Below, in pieces: positions 1 through 8,141 of a stretch of 36,631 nucleotides of DNA. The notes under the pieces were generated by a model, which ran no database searches, was not told the DNA's origin, and saw nothing but the letters and a program-made list of their open reading frames with translations. This stretch comes from Gammaproteobacteria bacterium (GTDB taxonomy: Bacteria; Pseudomonadota; Gammaproteobacteria; S012-40): contig JALUUH010000097.1 of the NCBI GenBank assembly GCA_027021445.1, positions 1-36,631 on the forward strand, in the 5' to 3' direction. The translations under genes were made by a program, and so were the position numbers. The stretch's first letter is position 1. The number at the start of each line of letters is the position of its first letter.

Positions 1-98
1 CATCAGGCCTTAGATGTCCTCGGTAACCCGCTGATTTATTGATAAAAACGGTCGCTTTCTTTGTTTGGGTGATATTTAGTCAGGCGCTATTGTTGCGG

Positions 99-817
99 TT
101 AAAGGGTCTGTGAAAATCGGTGTTTAAAGAACTGGGTTTTAGCATCACTTATATTGAGACGGGAGAGACGCAACAATGCGGAGACTAAACCTATATCCAG
201 CACCAGGATCTTAAAAAATTTATCGTTGGACTCCGCACCCATTGGGATGCCGTTTCCGCTGGTATGTTTGACAAAATTTAAAATTCGGGCGCTTGCGAGT
301 AAAGAGAGTGCTCGTTTTATTTCAGCAGCCTTGATACCTTCTCCCACTCTGGCAACGACAAACTTATTTCCAAGTTGCCAGGCCACCGAGTCGATAATTT
401 TTACCAGAATAACTGCGTCTGTCCTCTTCGCGTACTTGCTGAAATCATCCTGGTAGGTAGCGAGGAGATCTTGTTGCAACTTTAGGCATTCGTCCAGGTT
501 TCTAGAAGCGAGCCATTCCGCAACGACTGCGGGCATACCACCGACGAGACAGTATTCAGCGTAATATTGTAGGCATTTTTCGTGGAGTGACAAGGAGGGC
601 GGTTTTTTCGGGTGGATATTAATGAGGTGTTCGTAGAGCGGAATGTTGCCGCTGGCCTCTAGAAACCCTAAAAAGGATCACGCTCAAAGTTGAGTTCCAC
701 AAGATCCAGCCCATGACGTTCCGTCAAATCTCGGATTAGCCAAGTTTTTCCGACCTGCCTTGCACCTCTTAAAATCAGCGGTCGAGTAGTTTTCGTTCGG
801 CGGCTCTCATAACAACC
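99..817 (-). pseudogene. Decayed AAA+ ATPase of the DUF4143 family
   Basis: Fragments of one ATPase are readable on the minus strand. The N-terminal part (about 817 down to 670) encodes TTRPLILRGARQVGKTW, a Walker A motif (GARQVGKT), followed by a stretch ending ELNFERDP. It then meets stop codons (TAG near 665 and 658). A short piece resembling the family's FLEA segment lies in a second frame. An open stretch from 593 to 99 carries the DUF4143 middle region (GGMPAVV, YQDDFSKYAKR, GNKFVVARVGEGI). The Walker B and sensor region expected between these pieces is missing, so I infer an internal deletion plus frameshifts and stops. The C-terminal nuclease-like part is not readable downstream of 99. 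Family membership is clear from the motifs. Loss of function is inferred from several independent lesions. Confidence 0.75.
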
Positions 818-1001
818 CGTTGTTTAGTCTTGATTGCTGATATTTTAACGCGTTGTTTTTATAAAAGTCTATGTCGGTTTTGCGAATAGATTAAGACTTA
901 TGTTAATTCTTCACGAAATTAACACAGGTCTTGATCCAAATATAAAACCACGCCGCTACTGTGCTGATAGGGGCTGCATACCAATCAGGCCTAGATTAGC
1001 C

Positions 1002-1020
1002 GCGTAGGCTCGAATAAACG
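1002..1020. repeat. REP-like half site, inverted relative to 1078-1096
   Basis: GCGTAGGCTCGAATAAACG matches the reverse complement of 1078-1096 at 16 of 19 positions by eye. Together they form a BIME-like inverted pair just upstream of the RAYT gene. Confidence 0.6.
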
Positions 1021-1068
1021 GTGTTTGTGTTTCGAGCATTGGAGTTTTCGAAGTTACCGACAACGCCT

Positions 1069-1097
1069 GAAACGCTACGCTTATTCATGCCTACGCA
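1069..1097. repeat. REP-like element upstream of RAYT gene
   Basis: The 18-base word GAAACGCTACGCTTATTC at 1069-1086 recurs without mismatch at 1692-1709, on the other side of the transposase gene. REP elements with a conserved core of this kind are the known substrates and neighbours of RAYT proteins. Confidence 0.65.
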
Positions 1098-1153
1098 GGA
1101 GCGTTTTTCATGTGCAGCTTGCGTTTCCAGCTAATCTGTTGATAATAATTAAA

Positions 1154-1679
1154 ATGGCAAAATACCAACGACTATCGACTATATATACCCAATGGAACCT
1201 ATTTCTTTACCATTGTGACGTATAAACGCCGACCATTGTTCGCCGATGAAAATAATGTCGATTTGCTCAGAAGTGCATTTCGTTACGCCATGGATCGAAA
1301 ACCTTTCGATTTGGGCGCTATTGTCATTTTACCCGATCATGTGCATTGTATTTGGTCGATGACTAATGATGTCTATTATTCAAAACGTTGGCAAATGATC
1401 ATCAAAACACATTTTTCTCGGAAAATGGATGTACCAATAAACCTTCACGGTGTGAAACAGGTGTGGCAACCACGGTTTTGGGAGCATTGCATTCGTGATG
1501 ATAATGATTACCAGAGACATATAGATTATATCCACTATAATCCTGTTAAACATGGATTTGTGCCCTCTGTTAAAGACTGGCCTCACAGCTCATTTCAACG
1601 TTTTGTTAAAAAGGGTTGGTATGAAGAGAATTGGGGACAGAATATTGAATCAGATGTGTTATCAATGGATGTTGAATAA
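1154..1679 (+). pseudogene. REP-associated tyrosine transposase (RAYT, Y1_Tnp family), frameshifted near the start
   Basis: RAYTs are single-strand-specific HUH/Y1 enzymes related to IS200 transposases; they bind and move REP hairpins. The main open frame (from GTG 1215) has the HUH-type ILPDHVHCIW segment and the family signature HYNPVKHG, then a C-terminal region ending near 1679. The usual family start, M-x-x-Y-R-x-x-x-x-P-G-T-Y-F-F-T, is split. ATG 1154 begins MAKYQRLSTI in one frame, while YIPNGTYFFTIVTYKRR continues in the next. The switch falls in an ATATATA run at about 1181-1187, where one extra base would explain it. Without the N-terminal strand the protein is probably defective, unless slippage restores the frame. 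REP-like repeats flank it on both sides. Confidence 0.75.
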
Positions 1680-1691
1680 AAAGCAAAGCGC

Positions 1692-1713
1692 GAAACGCTA
1701 CGCTTATTCCGGC
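1692..1713. repeat. REP-like element downstream of RAYT gene
   Basis: GAAACGCTACGCTTATTC at 1692-1709 is identical to 1069-1086 and in the same orientation, so the RAYT gene lies between two REP copies. Confidence 0.65.
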
Positions 1714-1796
1714 CGACATTGGTTCATCGGTGTGAACAATGCTTTCTGTTTCATGCGATACAGGTGTTTTCCTAATTTGACTTGCCCCTGTTTATC

Positions 1797-1827
1797 GTCC
1801 ATATTGGAATTGAATTCCTAATTGGAC
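1797..1827. repeat. Imperfect 31-bp palindrome
   Basis: Outer arms GTCCA/TGGAC and inner arms GGAATT/AATTCC surround an EcoRI-type GAATTC core, 28 bp outside the IS21 left end. Its function is unknown. It could be a relic of a regulatory site of a gene broken by the insertion. Confidence 0.4.
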
Positions 1828-1934
1828 GAACTTATGTTTGTAAACCGTACCCTTTGCGTATTCCGCTGAAGATGAACACCCATTCCGACGCAAGATGAAC
1901 AGCTTACCGGCTTAAGCATTGGCTAGTGTTCTTT

Positions 1935-2693
1935 TTACCCTAAGTGTTCATCTTGAGTCAATCCGGCTTTTATCTTTCGCATCGATTCTCCTTTGAGTTT
2001 GAGCCTGTGTGCATTGTGCAAAAGGCGGTCAAGTATGGCATCTGCCAATGTGGCATCACCAATCGCGGTATGCCATTTTCCCGTGGGTAATTGACTGGTC
2101 ACAATCGTTGATTTGCTGCCGTGACGATCATCCATTATTTCCAATAAATCGTTACGCTGGCTCTGGGTGAGTTGCTCAGGTCCCCAGTCATCAATGATCA
2201 ACACATCTGCTGTTGATATTTGATTAATCAGCTTGAGATAGCTCCCATCGCCATGCGAGATTGTCAGCATTTCAAATAATCGAGTGGCTCTAAAATAACG
2301 CACGCTGACACCACGGTGACAGGCATGATGACCAATAGCACAAGCTAAAAAAGTTTTACCACAGCCCGTAGGGCCGGTGATAATCAGGTTACGATGTTTT
2401 GTTATCCAATCACCTGTTTGTAAGGTTGCTACCTGACTTTTTAGCAAGCCTCTGGGGTGCGTGTAATCAATATCTTCCATACGTGCAAACATTTTAAAGC
2501 GTGCATTCTTTAGCAATCGTTGAAGCCGTTTATTTTCTCTCGATGTGACTTCTTGACTAATCATCAAGCCAATACGCTCATCAAAGCTGAGTTCATCATA
2601 CGTTTGTGGTTTCTGCCATTGTAAATCTAACGCCTCGGCCATACCGATGAGTTTTAATGTGCGTAGTTGCGTTAAGCTTTGTTGTTGTAACAT
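1935..2693 (-). CDS. istB: IS21 helper ATPase IstB
   Basis: This is the AAA+ ATPase that assists the IstA transposase by remodelling target DNA. The 252-residue length is normal for the family. It shows the N-terminal IstB helical region with the LKLIGMAEAL start, Walker A GPTGCGKT at residues 107-114, and Walker B VLIIDDWG around 164-171. The C-terminal RLLHNAHRLKLKGESMRK segment is typical of the family. The start at 2693 (MLQQQSLTQLRTLKL) matches the usual IstB beginning and has a purine-rich site upstream. It lies 18 bp downstream of istA in the same direction, as in most IS21 elements. It appears intact. Confidence 0.93.
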   Translation of the reverse strand: MLQQQSLTQLRTLKLIGMAEALDLQWQKPQTYDELSFDERIGLMISQEVTSRENKRLQRLLKNARFKMFARMEDIDYTHPRGLLKSQVATLQTGDWITKHRNLIITGPTGCGKTFLACAIGHHACHRGVSVRYFRATRLFEMLTISHGDGSYLKLINQISTADVLIIDDWGPEQLTQSQRNDLLEIMDDRHGSKSTIVTSQLPTGKWHTAIGDATLADAILDRLLHNAHRLKLKGESMRKIKAGLTQDEHLG

Positions 2694-2711
2694 TTTATTT
2701 CTCCTTTTGTT

Positions 2712-4025
2712 TTAGTGGTAATATTTTGAACCACGAATATTATCGTGGTTATTCAGTGAATCTTTTTCTTTTGCCCAATTCAATAAACGCCCCGGCGTCC
2801 ACTCTTTGTGCTTGCGGTGGGCTTGTGGCATGTGACTGGCCATTGTGCTGAAACTGCCTTCTCTATAGCTTCTCGCATGGCGTGCTACCTGCTTTCCTTT
2901 AAAAAACACGGCAACCCCATCACGACTAGCCTGGACTTCGACTTGGTGCTTAACCAAATGATGTGGTACAGAGTAAAAGTGTTTATCAAAAATAAAATGA
3001 TAGTCAATATTGACGCGTGCGAGTTTGAATTCAATGTATTCGTAGCGCATACTTGGTAATGGTTGCATGGCGGGCTTATCTAATAATTCAAATTGACTTA
3101 AGCGAGTACCGGGTAATTTTTTAAATGGCCGCTGATTAAGATCATCCAATAAAACACGAATCGTTTGATTTAATTCCGCTAAAGTGAAAAAAGTGATGTG
3201 TCGTAAACGCGCCATAATCCAACGTTCAACAATCAACACGGCGTTTTCCGCCTTGGCTTTATCTTTGGGTTTATAAGGACGCGCAGGAATGATCACGGTA
3301 TTGTAGTGACTGGCCATGTGCTGATAACTGGTATTGATTTGTGGTTCGTATCGACAAGCTTTAGTCACGGCACTTTTTAAATTGTCAGGCACCAATATTT
3401 CAGGAACCCCACCAAAAAAAGAAAATGCATTTACATGTGATTCAATCCAGTCACTTTTCTTTTGTGACTGAGTGGCTTCAACGTAAGTGTAGGTGCTGGC
3501 ACCCCAAACAAACACAATAATTTGTGCAGATCGGCATTCGCCAGTGTCTGGATTGACGATGGGAATCGTGGGGCCACAATAGTCAATAAAAAGTTTCTCA
3601 CCAGCTACGTGAACTTGTCGCATAGAGCGTTTAAGCGTTTTAACCCAGTCCCGATAACGCTGACAGAATTGGGAGTATTGATAGCTGTTAGTGCCGTGGA
3701 TTTGTTTGTACTCTTCCCAGAGTAATTGTTTGGTAACGCCTTTACGTTTAAGTTCGTTATGCATCATCACGTAGTCTGGTTCAACGTATCCCGCTCGCAC
3801 CGATGGTGTGAAATTGGGGAATAACATGACCTCTAATGCCTGCTCGTCGATATCGCTGGGAATTGGCCAAGACAGGCCTGCTTTTGCTGCGCGATCTAAG
3901 TGAAGGGAGACGGTGCCGAGGGCGATTTTTAAACTCACTGAGATTTTTCGTAAGCTGAGTTTTGCTTCGTATCTTAGGCGTAAAACTTCTTTAATTGTTC
4001 GCATTGGGGTTCTCTGTGCTGTCAT
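2712..4025 (-). CDS. istA: IS21 transposase IstA with internal C-terminal deletion
   Basis: This is a DDE transposase of the IS21 family. An N-terminal helix-turn-helix (about residues 10-45) is followed by an rve-type integrase core with D148 (KLFIDYCGP), D214 (ILVPDNLKS) and E260 (KDKAKAENAV), so the catalytic triad is present. The C-terminal half carries the beta-barrel-like Mu-C region. At 437 residues it is shorter than the usual roughly 500. The text runs from LLNWAKE directly into NNHDNIRGSKYYH. In relatives these segments are separated by a conserved block of about 70 residues containing a HPEQG-type motif. I infer an in-frame deletion that spared the true C-terminus. The transposase is likely impaired although reading frame and active site survive. 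Confidence 0.88.
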   Translation of the reverse strand: MTAQRTPMRTIKEVLRLRYEAKLSLRKISVSLKIALGTVSLHLDRAAKAGLSWPIPSDIDEQALEVMLFPNFTPSVRAGYVEPDYVMMHNELKRKGVTKQLLWEEYKQIHGTNSYQYSQFCQRYRDWVKTLKRSMRQVHVAGEKLFIDYCGPTIPIVNPDTGECRSAQIIVFVWGASTYTYVEATQSQKKSDWIESHVNAFSFFGGVPEILVPDNLKSAVTKACRYEPQINTSYQHMASHYNTVIIPARPYKPKDKAKAENAVLIVERWIMARLRHITFFTLAELNQTIRVLLDDLNQRPFKKLPGTRLSQFELLDKPAMQPLPSMRYEYIEFKLARVNIDYHFIFDKHFYSVPHHLVKHQVEVQASRDGVAVFFKGKQVARHARSYREGSFSTMASHMPQAHRKHKEWTPGRLLNWAKEKDSLNNHDNIRGSKYYH

Positions 4026-4290
4026 GGCTATCGTTTCCTTAAAGACAAAAAGGAAACAATAGCAAAACGGAAGAAAATCAATGCTTAGGGACGGTATTTA
4101 GGGACTGGTGTCAAAATCTTCCGGAAGATGAACACCGATTCCGGAAAAAACACAAAAGTGTTCATCTTCAGCCCGGAATGAGCGTTCATCTTGAATCGTA
4201 GCGGGTGTTCATCATGCGTCGGAATACGCAGTGTCAACTATTTCGGGGGAAGCTCACCTCTGTGTTAAAAATATTTTATGACTATTCGGG

Positions 4291-5532
4291 TCAAATTAGA
4301 ACTGCAGGTATTTGGATGATGTTGTTTGACAAAAGTCTCACTTCTGAAGCATTGTTGATAACAATTCCAAAGGGTAGCGAATTATCTGAAAGGAATTTTT
4401 TCAATGAAGTGAGTTGGCTCAGTTGTGTTGATATCCCAAATTTGATTTCAATCGGAAGAACGCCAAAGCTGCCGTCTAAGATCAGATCGACTTCTGCCCC
4501 ATGTTTAGTTCTATAGTAGTAATAACTCCAATTTGTAGCGTTTGTACACTGTACTCCTTTTATAATTTCCTCAATGATAAAAGACTCGTAATTCTGACCT
4601 AGATTAGGTGAACGGATAAGCTTTTCTCGACTACGGATATTAGAGAGAAAGTGATTTAATCCTGAATCTCTCAAAATACCTTTTGGCATTTTTACAATCG
4701 ATTTGCTTTTTGTTTTTTCATACGAGGGAATACTTCGCCAAATGAAAGTTTTATCGGCAATTTCGAGATAATCTCTTACAGAAACTTCATTGATATCTAG
4801 CGATCTACCGAGCTGGGCTTTATTGATGATTGTTCCCGATAATTCGGAAAGAGTAGATATAAATCTTCTATATTTTATAGTGTCAAGTTTTGGGAAGAGC
4901 TTTCTGATGTCTCTATTAATATAGAGTTGAAAATAATTTTCCATCCAATTGTTAAAATAATTATCGTCACTAGAAATAACAGGTTCTGGATAACCTCCAC
5001 GCAAAAAATAGTCAATGATATCGATTTTGTTACCGTTGGTTTTCAAAGTCTTTAAATTCGTGAGCGTTGAGGAAGATAAGTCTTCATTAAAAATTTCATA
5101 GAACGAAGGTAAGGGAGTCTGAAGCAATTCATTCACTTTCAATGTTCCCAGCTCAATAATACCTAGCCTACCTGCCAATGATTCACTGGCCTGCTTTATC
5201 AGTTCGGGAGAACTGGAACCCGTTAGAATGAAGCGATTTTTTTTCGTTCTATCGTTATCAATCACCCCTCGTAAATGCTTAAACAGCTCCGGGTACTCTT
5301 GAGCTTCATCAATAATGATTTCCTGTGGATATTCATTGAAAAAGAAATCCATGTTCTGTGAAATAAACTCAAAATCACTTGAGTTTTCTAAATCAAAATA
5401 TTTCCAGTGAGTTCGAAGCTGCCTTGCCAACGTCGTTTTTCCACACTGACGTACCCCAAGCATCAGAACCGCAGGAAAAATGTTTAGAAGATTGTTAAGT
5501 TTTGCAGCAATATTTCTGTTGAGACCGGTCAT
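4291..5532 (-). CDS. AAA+ ATPase with DUF4143 domain
   Basis: This is a member of the AAA_14/DUF4143 family of bacterial and archaeal ATPases, whose physiological role is not established. The N-terminal ATPase shows Walker A GVRQCGKT (residues 26-33), Walker B EIIIDEAQ (71-78) and a sensor-type LTGSSSPE segment (103-110). A DUF4143 region follows, then a C-terminal PD-(D/E)XK-like signature, KHGAEVDLIL followed by PIEIKFG. The 413-residue length is normal. The start MTGLNRNIAAKL at 5532 has AGGA a few bases upstream. It is convergent with the IS21 element and divergent from the next ATPase gene (176 bp between starts). Many family members sit in genomic islands, consistent with this neighbourhood. 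Confidence 0.88.
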   Translation of the reverse strand: MTGLNRNIAAKLNNLLNIFPAVLMLGVRQCGKTTLARQLRTHWKYFDLENSSDFEFISQNMDFFFNEYPQEIIIDEAQEYPELFKHLRGVIDNDRTKKNRFILTGSSSPELIKQASESLAGRLGIIELGTLKVNELLQTPLPSFYEIFNEDLSSSTLTNLKTLKTNGNKIDIIDYFLRGGYPEPVISSDDNYFNNWMENYFQLYINRDIRKLFPKLDTIKYRRFISTLSELSGTIINKAQLGRSLDINEVSVRDYLEIADKTFIWRSIPSYEKTKSKSIVKMPKGILRDSGLNHFLSNIRSREKLIRSPNLGQNYESFIIEEIIKGVQCTNATNWSYYYYRTKHGAEVDLILDGSFGVLPIEIKFGISTQLSQLTSLKKFLSDNSLPFGIVINNASEVRLLSNNIIQIPAVLI

Positions 5533-5643
5533 ATCCTAAGTATACGCAAGGAATTTACCGGTACAAGTTTTTTGGGCAATTAAATAACGATTTGTGAATT
5601 ATTTGAGAATCCTAAGGAGATAAGAATATTTTGTTGTGATAGT

Positions 5644-5705
5644 GACTATTGTTCAGTTAAATGAATAATAGTCTTGACTATTTGTCATTATATTGAATAA
5701 TAGTC
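5644..5705. promoter_or_regulatory. Tandem inverted repeats directly upstream of ATPase gene
   Basis: Two dyads with arms GACTATT and AATAGTC lie at 5644-5650/5667-5673 and 5676-5682/5699-5705. Both have a 16-bp spacer, and the repeat period is exactly 32 bp, about three helical turns. The whole 30-bp units are near-identical direct copies. The last arm ends 3 bp before the ATG at 5709. This geometry fits a cooperative operator, possibly autoregulatory, or stem-loops in a very short leader. A TTGACT hexamer at 5675-5680 lies inside the array. Confidence 0.6.
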
Positions 5706-5708
5706 AGT

Positions 5709-6851
5709 ATGAAGCGTTACCTTACAAATGCTATTTTGTCTGATCTGGACAAAAAGATGGTTTTGCTGACAGGACCTCGGCAGGTGGGTAAAACCACATT
5801 GGCTAAGGATTTGATGGCAAATTACCGTCGTCCGCAGTACCTGAATTGGGATGTTGCGGAAGATCGCAGTATTCTTATGACGCAAAGTTGGAGCTTGCGT
5901 GCAGATTTGCTTGTTTTCGATGAAATCCACAAGATGTCTCATTGGAAAGAGTATCTGAAAGGTGTGTTTGATGGTCGTGTGGATGGACAGGCAACTTTGG
6001 TTACGGGCAGTGCTCGCATGGAAACGTTCCGGCAATCGGGGGAGTCTTTGGCCGGGCGTTATTTTTTAGCACGGCTGCATCCTTTTTCGGTGCGGGAGTG
6101 GGTGGAGCTGACCGATGCGAAACCTGAAGAAGCACTTGATCGGCTTATGGAGCGCGGAGGTTTGCCTGAGCCATTCTTGGCTGAAGACCTCGTTTTAGCG
6201 GAGCGCTGGCGGCAACAATATTTTACAGACTTAGTGCGTGAGGATGTGCTGGAGTTTTCCCGTATCCAGGAGATCAAGGCGATGCGCCTATTGGTGGAAT
6301 TATTGCGTAAGCGCGTGGGTTCGCCGTTGTCAATCGCTTCCTTGGCCAGAGGTCTTCAAATCGCGCCGAATACTGTGGCGAGATATCTCGATATTCTCGA
6401 AGCATTGTATGTCATCTTTTTAGTGCGGCCATTCCATCGCAATATAGCACGAGCGATTTTAAAAGAACCCAAAGTGTATTTTTTTGATACCGCTTATGTG
6501 ATCGGCGATGAGGGAGTTAAATGGGAAAATGCTTGCGCCGCGATGTTGCTTAAACATGTTCACTTTGAACAAGACATTTTGGGCAAATCGACCAGCTTAC
6601 ATTATTTGAGAACCAAAGAAGGCGCAGAAGTAGATTTTGTGCTCTGCGAGAACGATGCGCCTGTGCGGTTGATAGAATGCAAACACGCAAATAACCATAA
6701 TAACCATCCTGCACCGTCATTGATTAAGTTTGCAAAACTTTTTCCTGAGGCTGAATCCATTCAGTTGGTGCGCGAGTTACGGCAGGAAGAATATCGTCGC
6801 CCTGTAAGTATCGTTAAAGGAGCAGAATGGTTGGCGGAGCTTTCTGCCTGA
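5709..6851 (+). CDS. AAA+ ATPase with DUF4143 domain
   Basis: This is a second complete member of the AAA_14/DUF4143 family, only distantly similar to the gene at 4291-5532. It has Walker A GPRQVGKT (residues 22-29), Walker B LLVFDEI (67-73), sensor-type VTGSARME (98-105), a winged-helix/DUF4143 middle and a C-terminal nuclease-like motif, TKEGAEVDFVL followed by RLIECKHA. The 380-residue length is typical. ATG 5709 is the natural start because Walker A sits about 22 residues in, as is usual. There is no Shine-Dalgarno sequence in the few bases between the dyads and the start, so the message may be leaderless or use a poor site. The role is unknown. Confidence 0.88.
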   Translation: MKRYLTNAILSDLDKKMVLLTGPRQVGKTTLAKDLMANYRRPQYLNWDVAEDRSILMTQSWSLRADLLVFDEIHKMSHWKEYLKGVFDGRVDGQATLVTGSARMETFRQSGESLAGRYFLARLHPFSVREWVELTDAKPEEALDRLMERGGLPEPFLAEDLVLAERWRQQYFTDLVREDVLEFSRIQEIKAMRLLVELLRKRVGSPLSIASLARGLQIAPNTVARYLDILEALYVIFLVRPFHRNIARAILKEPKVYFFDTAYVIGDEGVKWENACAAMLLKHVHFEQDILGKSTSLHYLRTKEGAEVDFVLCENDAPVRLIECKHANNHNNHPAPSLIKFAKLFPEAESIQLVRELRQEEYRRPVSIVKGAEWLAELSA

Positions 6852-6900
6852 TTTGACTGATTTCAAGTGGTGGTTCAATAAATGCCTCAACCCTAAGAAT

Positions 6901-7515
6901 TCAGTTTATCGGCCGGGAATCTTTACCATCTAAGCTTTCTGCTTCAGGTTGAGAGAAGGATACATCTTCATAAAGGGCTTCGATAGGTGTGGTGAAATTA
7001 ATGCTATTGAATTCGACGCTCTCGTTTTCCCCAAACGGAAATAATACCCAATGATCTGTTGCATCTCGTCGGAAGCAGTCGATGCTTAATGTATTGGGGT
7101 CGATGATGACATATTCCTGCAAACTTGAAAGCTGCCGATACATCGCAAATTTATGGCCTCGATCAAAGGCGGATGTAGAATCAGAAAGTACCTCGGTAAT
7201 TACAATTGGATGGCGTTTATAGTATTCGTTTTTACTATCCTTAGGTTCACAGGTCACAAATACATCTGGATAAAAATAGGCGTTGGCTGAGTCAACGCTG
7301 ACTTTCATATCGGCCATGTAGACACGGCAGGGGCCTCCTCGAACATGGTTGCGTAGCAGGGCGAATAGATTGCCTGCCACAGTAACATGGGCATCCTTCG
7401 CTCCCACCATGGCAAAGACTTCGCCGTTTATATATTCGTGCTTGATTTCGTTATTTTTTTCCTCCGCCAAATAAGCTTCGGGGGTCAAGCTCTGCGAGGT
7501 TTTGGGTTTAGGCAT
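6901..7515 (-). CDS. Uma2-family (DUF820) endonuclease-fold protein
   Basis: Uma2 proteins have a restriction-endonuclease (PD-(D/E)XK) fold and are highly expanded in some bacteria; their targets are unknown. The 204-residue protein has the N-terminal EYLAEE-type start (EAYLAEEKNNEIKHEY), an early glutamate in EYINGEV, the catalytic-type aspartate in YFYPDVFVT, the acidic ITEVLSDST strand, and the R-x-x-K-x-x-x-Y helix (DRGHKFAMYRQL). The strand YVIIDP follows. All the expected landmarks are present, so it is probably intact. It is transcribed away from the truncated Uma2 gene at 7707 and belongs to a different subgroup from that pair. Confidence 0.87.
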   Translation of the reverse strand: MPKPKTSQSLTPEAYLAEEKNNEIKHEYINGEVFAMVGAKDAHVTVAGNLFALLRNHVRGGPCRVYMADMKVSVDSANAYFYPDVFVTCEPKDSKNEYYKRHPIVITEVLSDSTSAFDRGHKFAMYRQLSSLQEYVIIDPNTLSIDCFRRDATDHWVLFPFGENESVEFNSINFTTPIEALYEDVSFSQPEAESLDGKDSRPIN

Positions 7516-7541
7516 GATTTCAATGACCGGTTGTGAAAGTA

Positions 7542-7569
7542 CAGGAGCTTGTCCTTGGACAGGCTCCTG
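7542..7569. repeat. 28-bp hairpin related to the MITE ends
   Basis: The arms CAGGAGCTTGTCC (7542-7554) and GGACAGGCTCCTG (7557-7569) form a 13-bp stem with one G-T mismatch and a TT loop. The word GGAGCTTGTCC is the same as the terminal repeat of the 11465-11626 element. TA dinucleotides lie 1 bp before the left arm and shortly after the right arm. It looks like two collapsed element ends. It lies in the divergent region between two Uma2 genes and could also fold in RNA. Confidence 0.6.
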
Positions 7570-7706
7570 CCAGTAGTTTAGCGCCTATGATAGCTTGGGT
7601 GCAAATGCTCTGGATTACCTTGGGAATTAGTAGGCATTCTTTTTTGTTCTCAGTATGAAATAATGTCAATCCAATTAGACGTGCAAAACGGTAAATGAGG
7701 TAAAAC

Positions 7707-8141
7707 ATGAAGGATCCTGCACAACACAGTGCAAGCTACGAAGATCTTCTACAAGTACCCGAGCACCTAATAGCTGAGATAGTCGGTGGCCGATTAATTA
7801 CTCATCCACGTCCCGCGCCGCGTCATGTACGGGCCAGCTCATCCTTGGGAAGTGAGTTGTTCAGCCCATTTGATAAGGGTCGAGATGGCCCAGGTGGTTG
7901 GTGGATACTTGATGAGCCTGAGTTACATTTAGGGGATGATGTTTTTGTACCCGATTTAGCAGGCTGGAAACGTGAGCGCATGCCCTCATTGCCGGAGACC
8001 ACTTGGTTTGAGCTTGCACTCGATTGGATTTGCGAAGTTCTATCGCCTCGCACAGCACGTGTGGATAGGATGGAGAAGTTGCCTCGTTATGCGAATGCGG
8101 GTGTTGGCGTTTCGACACAAATTAACAGGAGTAAATTTTGA
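7707..8141 (+). pseudogene. Truncated Uma2-family gene fused to the rml operon start
   Basis: Residues 1 to about 133 closely match the full Uma2 gene at 11749-12309, more than 80% identical by eye over ITHPRPAPRH to YANAGVG. Shared landmarks include the GGWWILDEPELHL and VFVPDLAGW segments and ICEVLSP. At about 8110, right after YANAGVG, the homology stops and an unrelated 11-residue tail leads to a TGA that overlaps the rmlA start. The lost part contains the HIWLIDP core strand, so the nuclease fold is incomplete. The start ATG 7707 has a GAGG site. There is no room for a separate promoter before rmlA, so this remnant's promoter probably drives the rml genes. Confidence 0.8.

Larger units (their letters stand above)
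1855..4230. mobile_element. IS21-family insertion sequence
   Basis: The element carries istA and istB on the minus strand. Its outer ends are inverted copies of TGCGTATTCCG (starting at 1855, and ending at 4230 on the opposite strand). Inside each end lie several copies of AAGATGAAC. At the left they are near 1868, 1890 and, inverted, 1943; at the right they are near 4122, 4166, 4184 and a variant near 4206. IS21-type elements typically carry such multiple terminal repeats as transposase binding sites. No matching target duplication is visible in the bases flanking 1855 and 4230, so one end may have been rearranged or the boundaries may be off by a few bases. Confidence 0.8.

Noticed and set aside
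1025-1225. Separate small protein upstream of the RAYT
   Set aside because: Its second half is the RAYT N-terminus before the frameshift and its first half is REP sequence.
1855-4230. Target-site duplication of the IS21 element
   Set aside because: The bases outside 1855 and 4230 do not match in either orientation over 4-8 bp.
5644-5705. CRISPR-like repeat-spacer array
   Set aside because: Only two units, each an internal dyad with similar 'spacers', and it sits directly against a start codon without cas genes.
7861-8118. Minus-strand reading frames inside the Uma2 genes, also around 11778-12262
   Set aside because: They mirror the coding frame of the Uma2 genes in both copies and show no domain or start signal.
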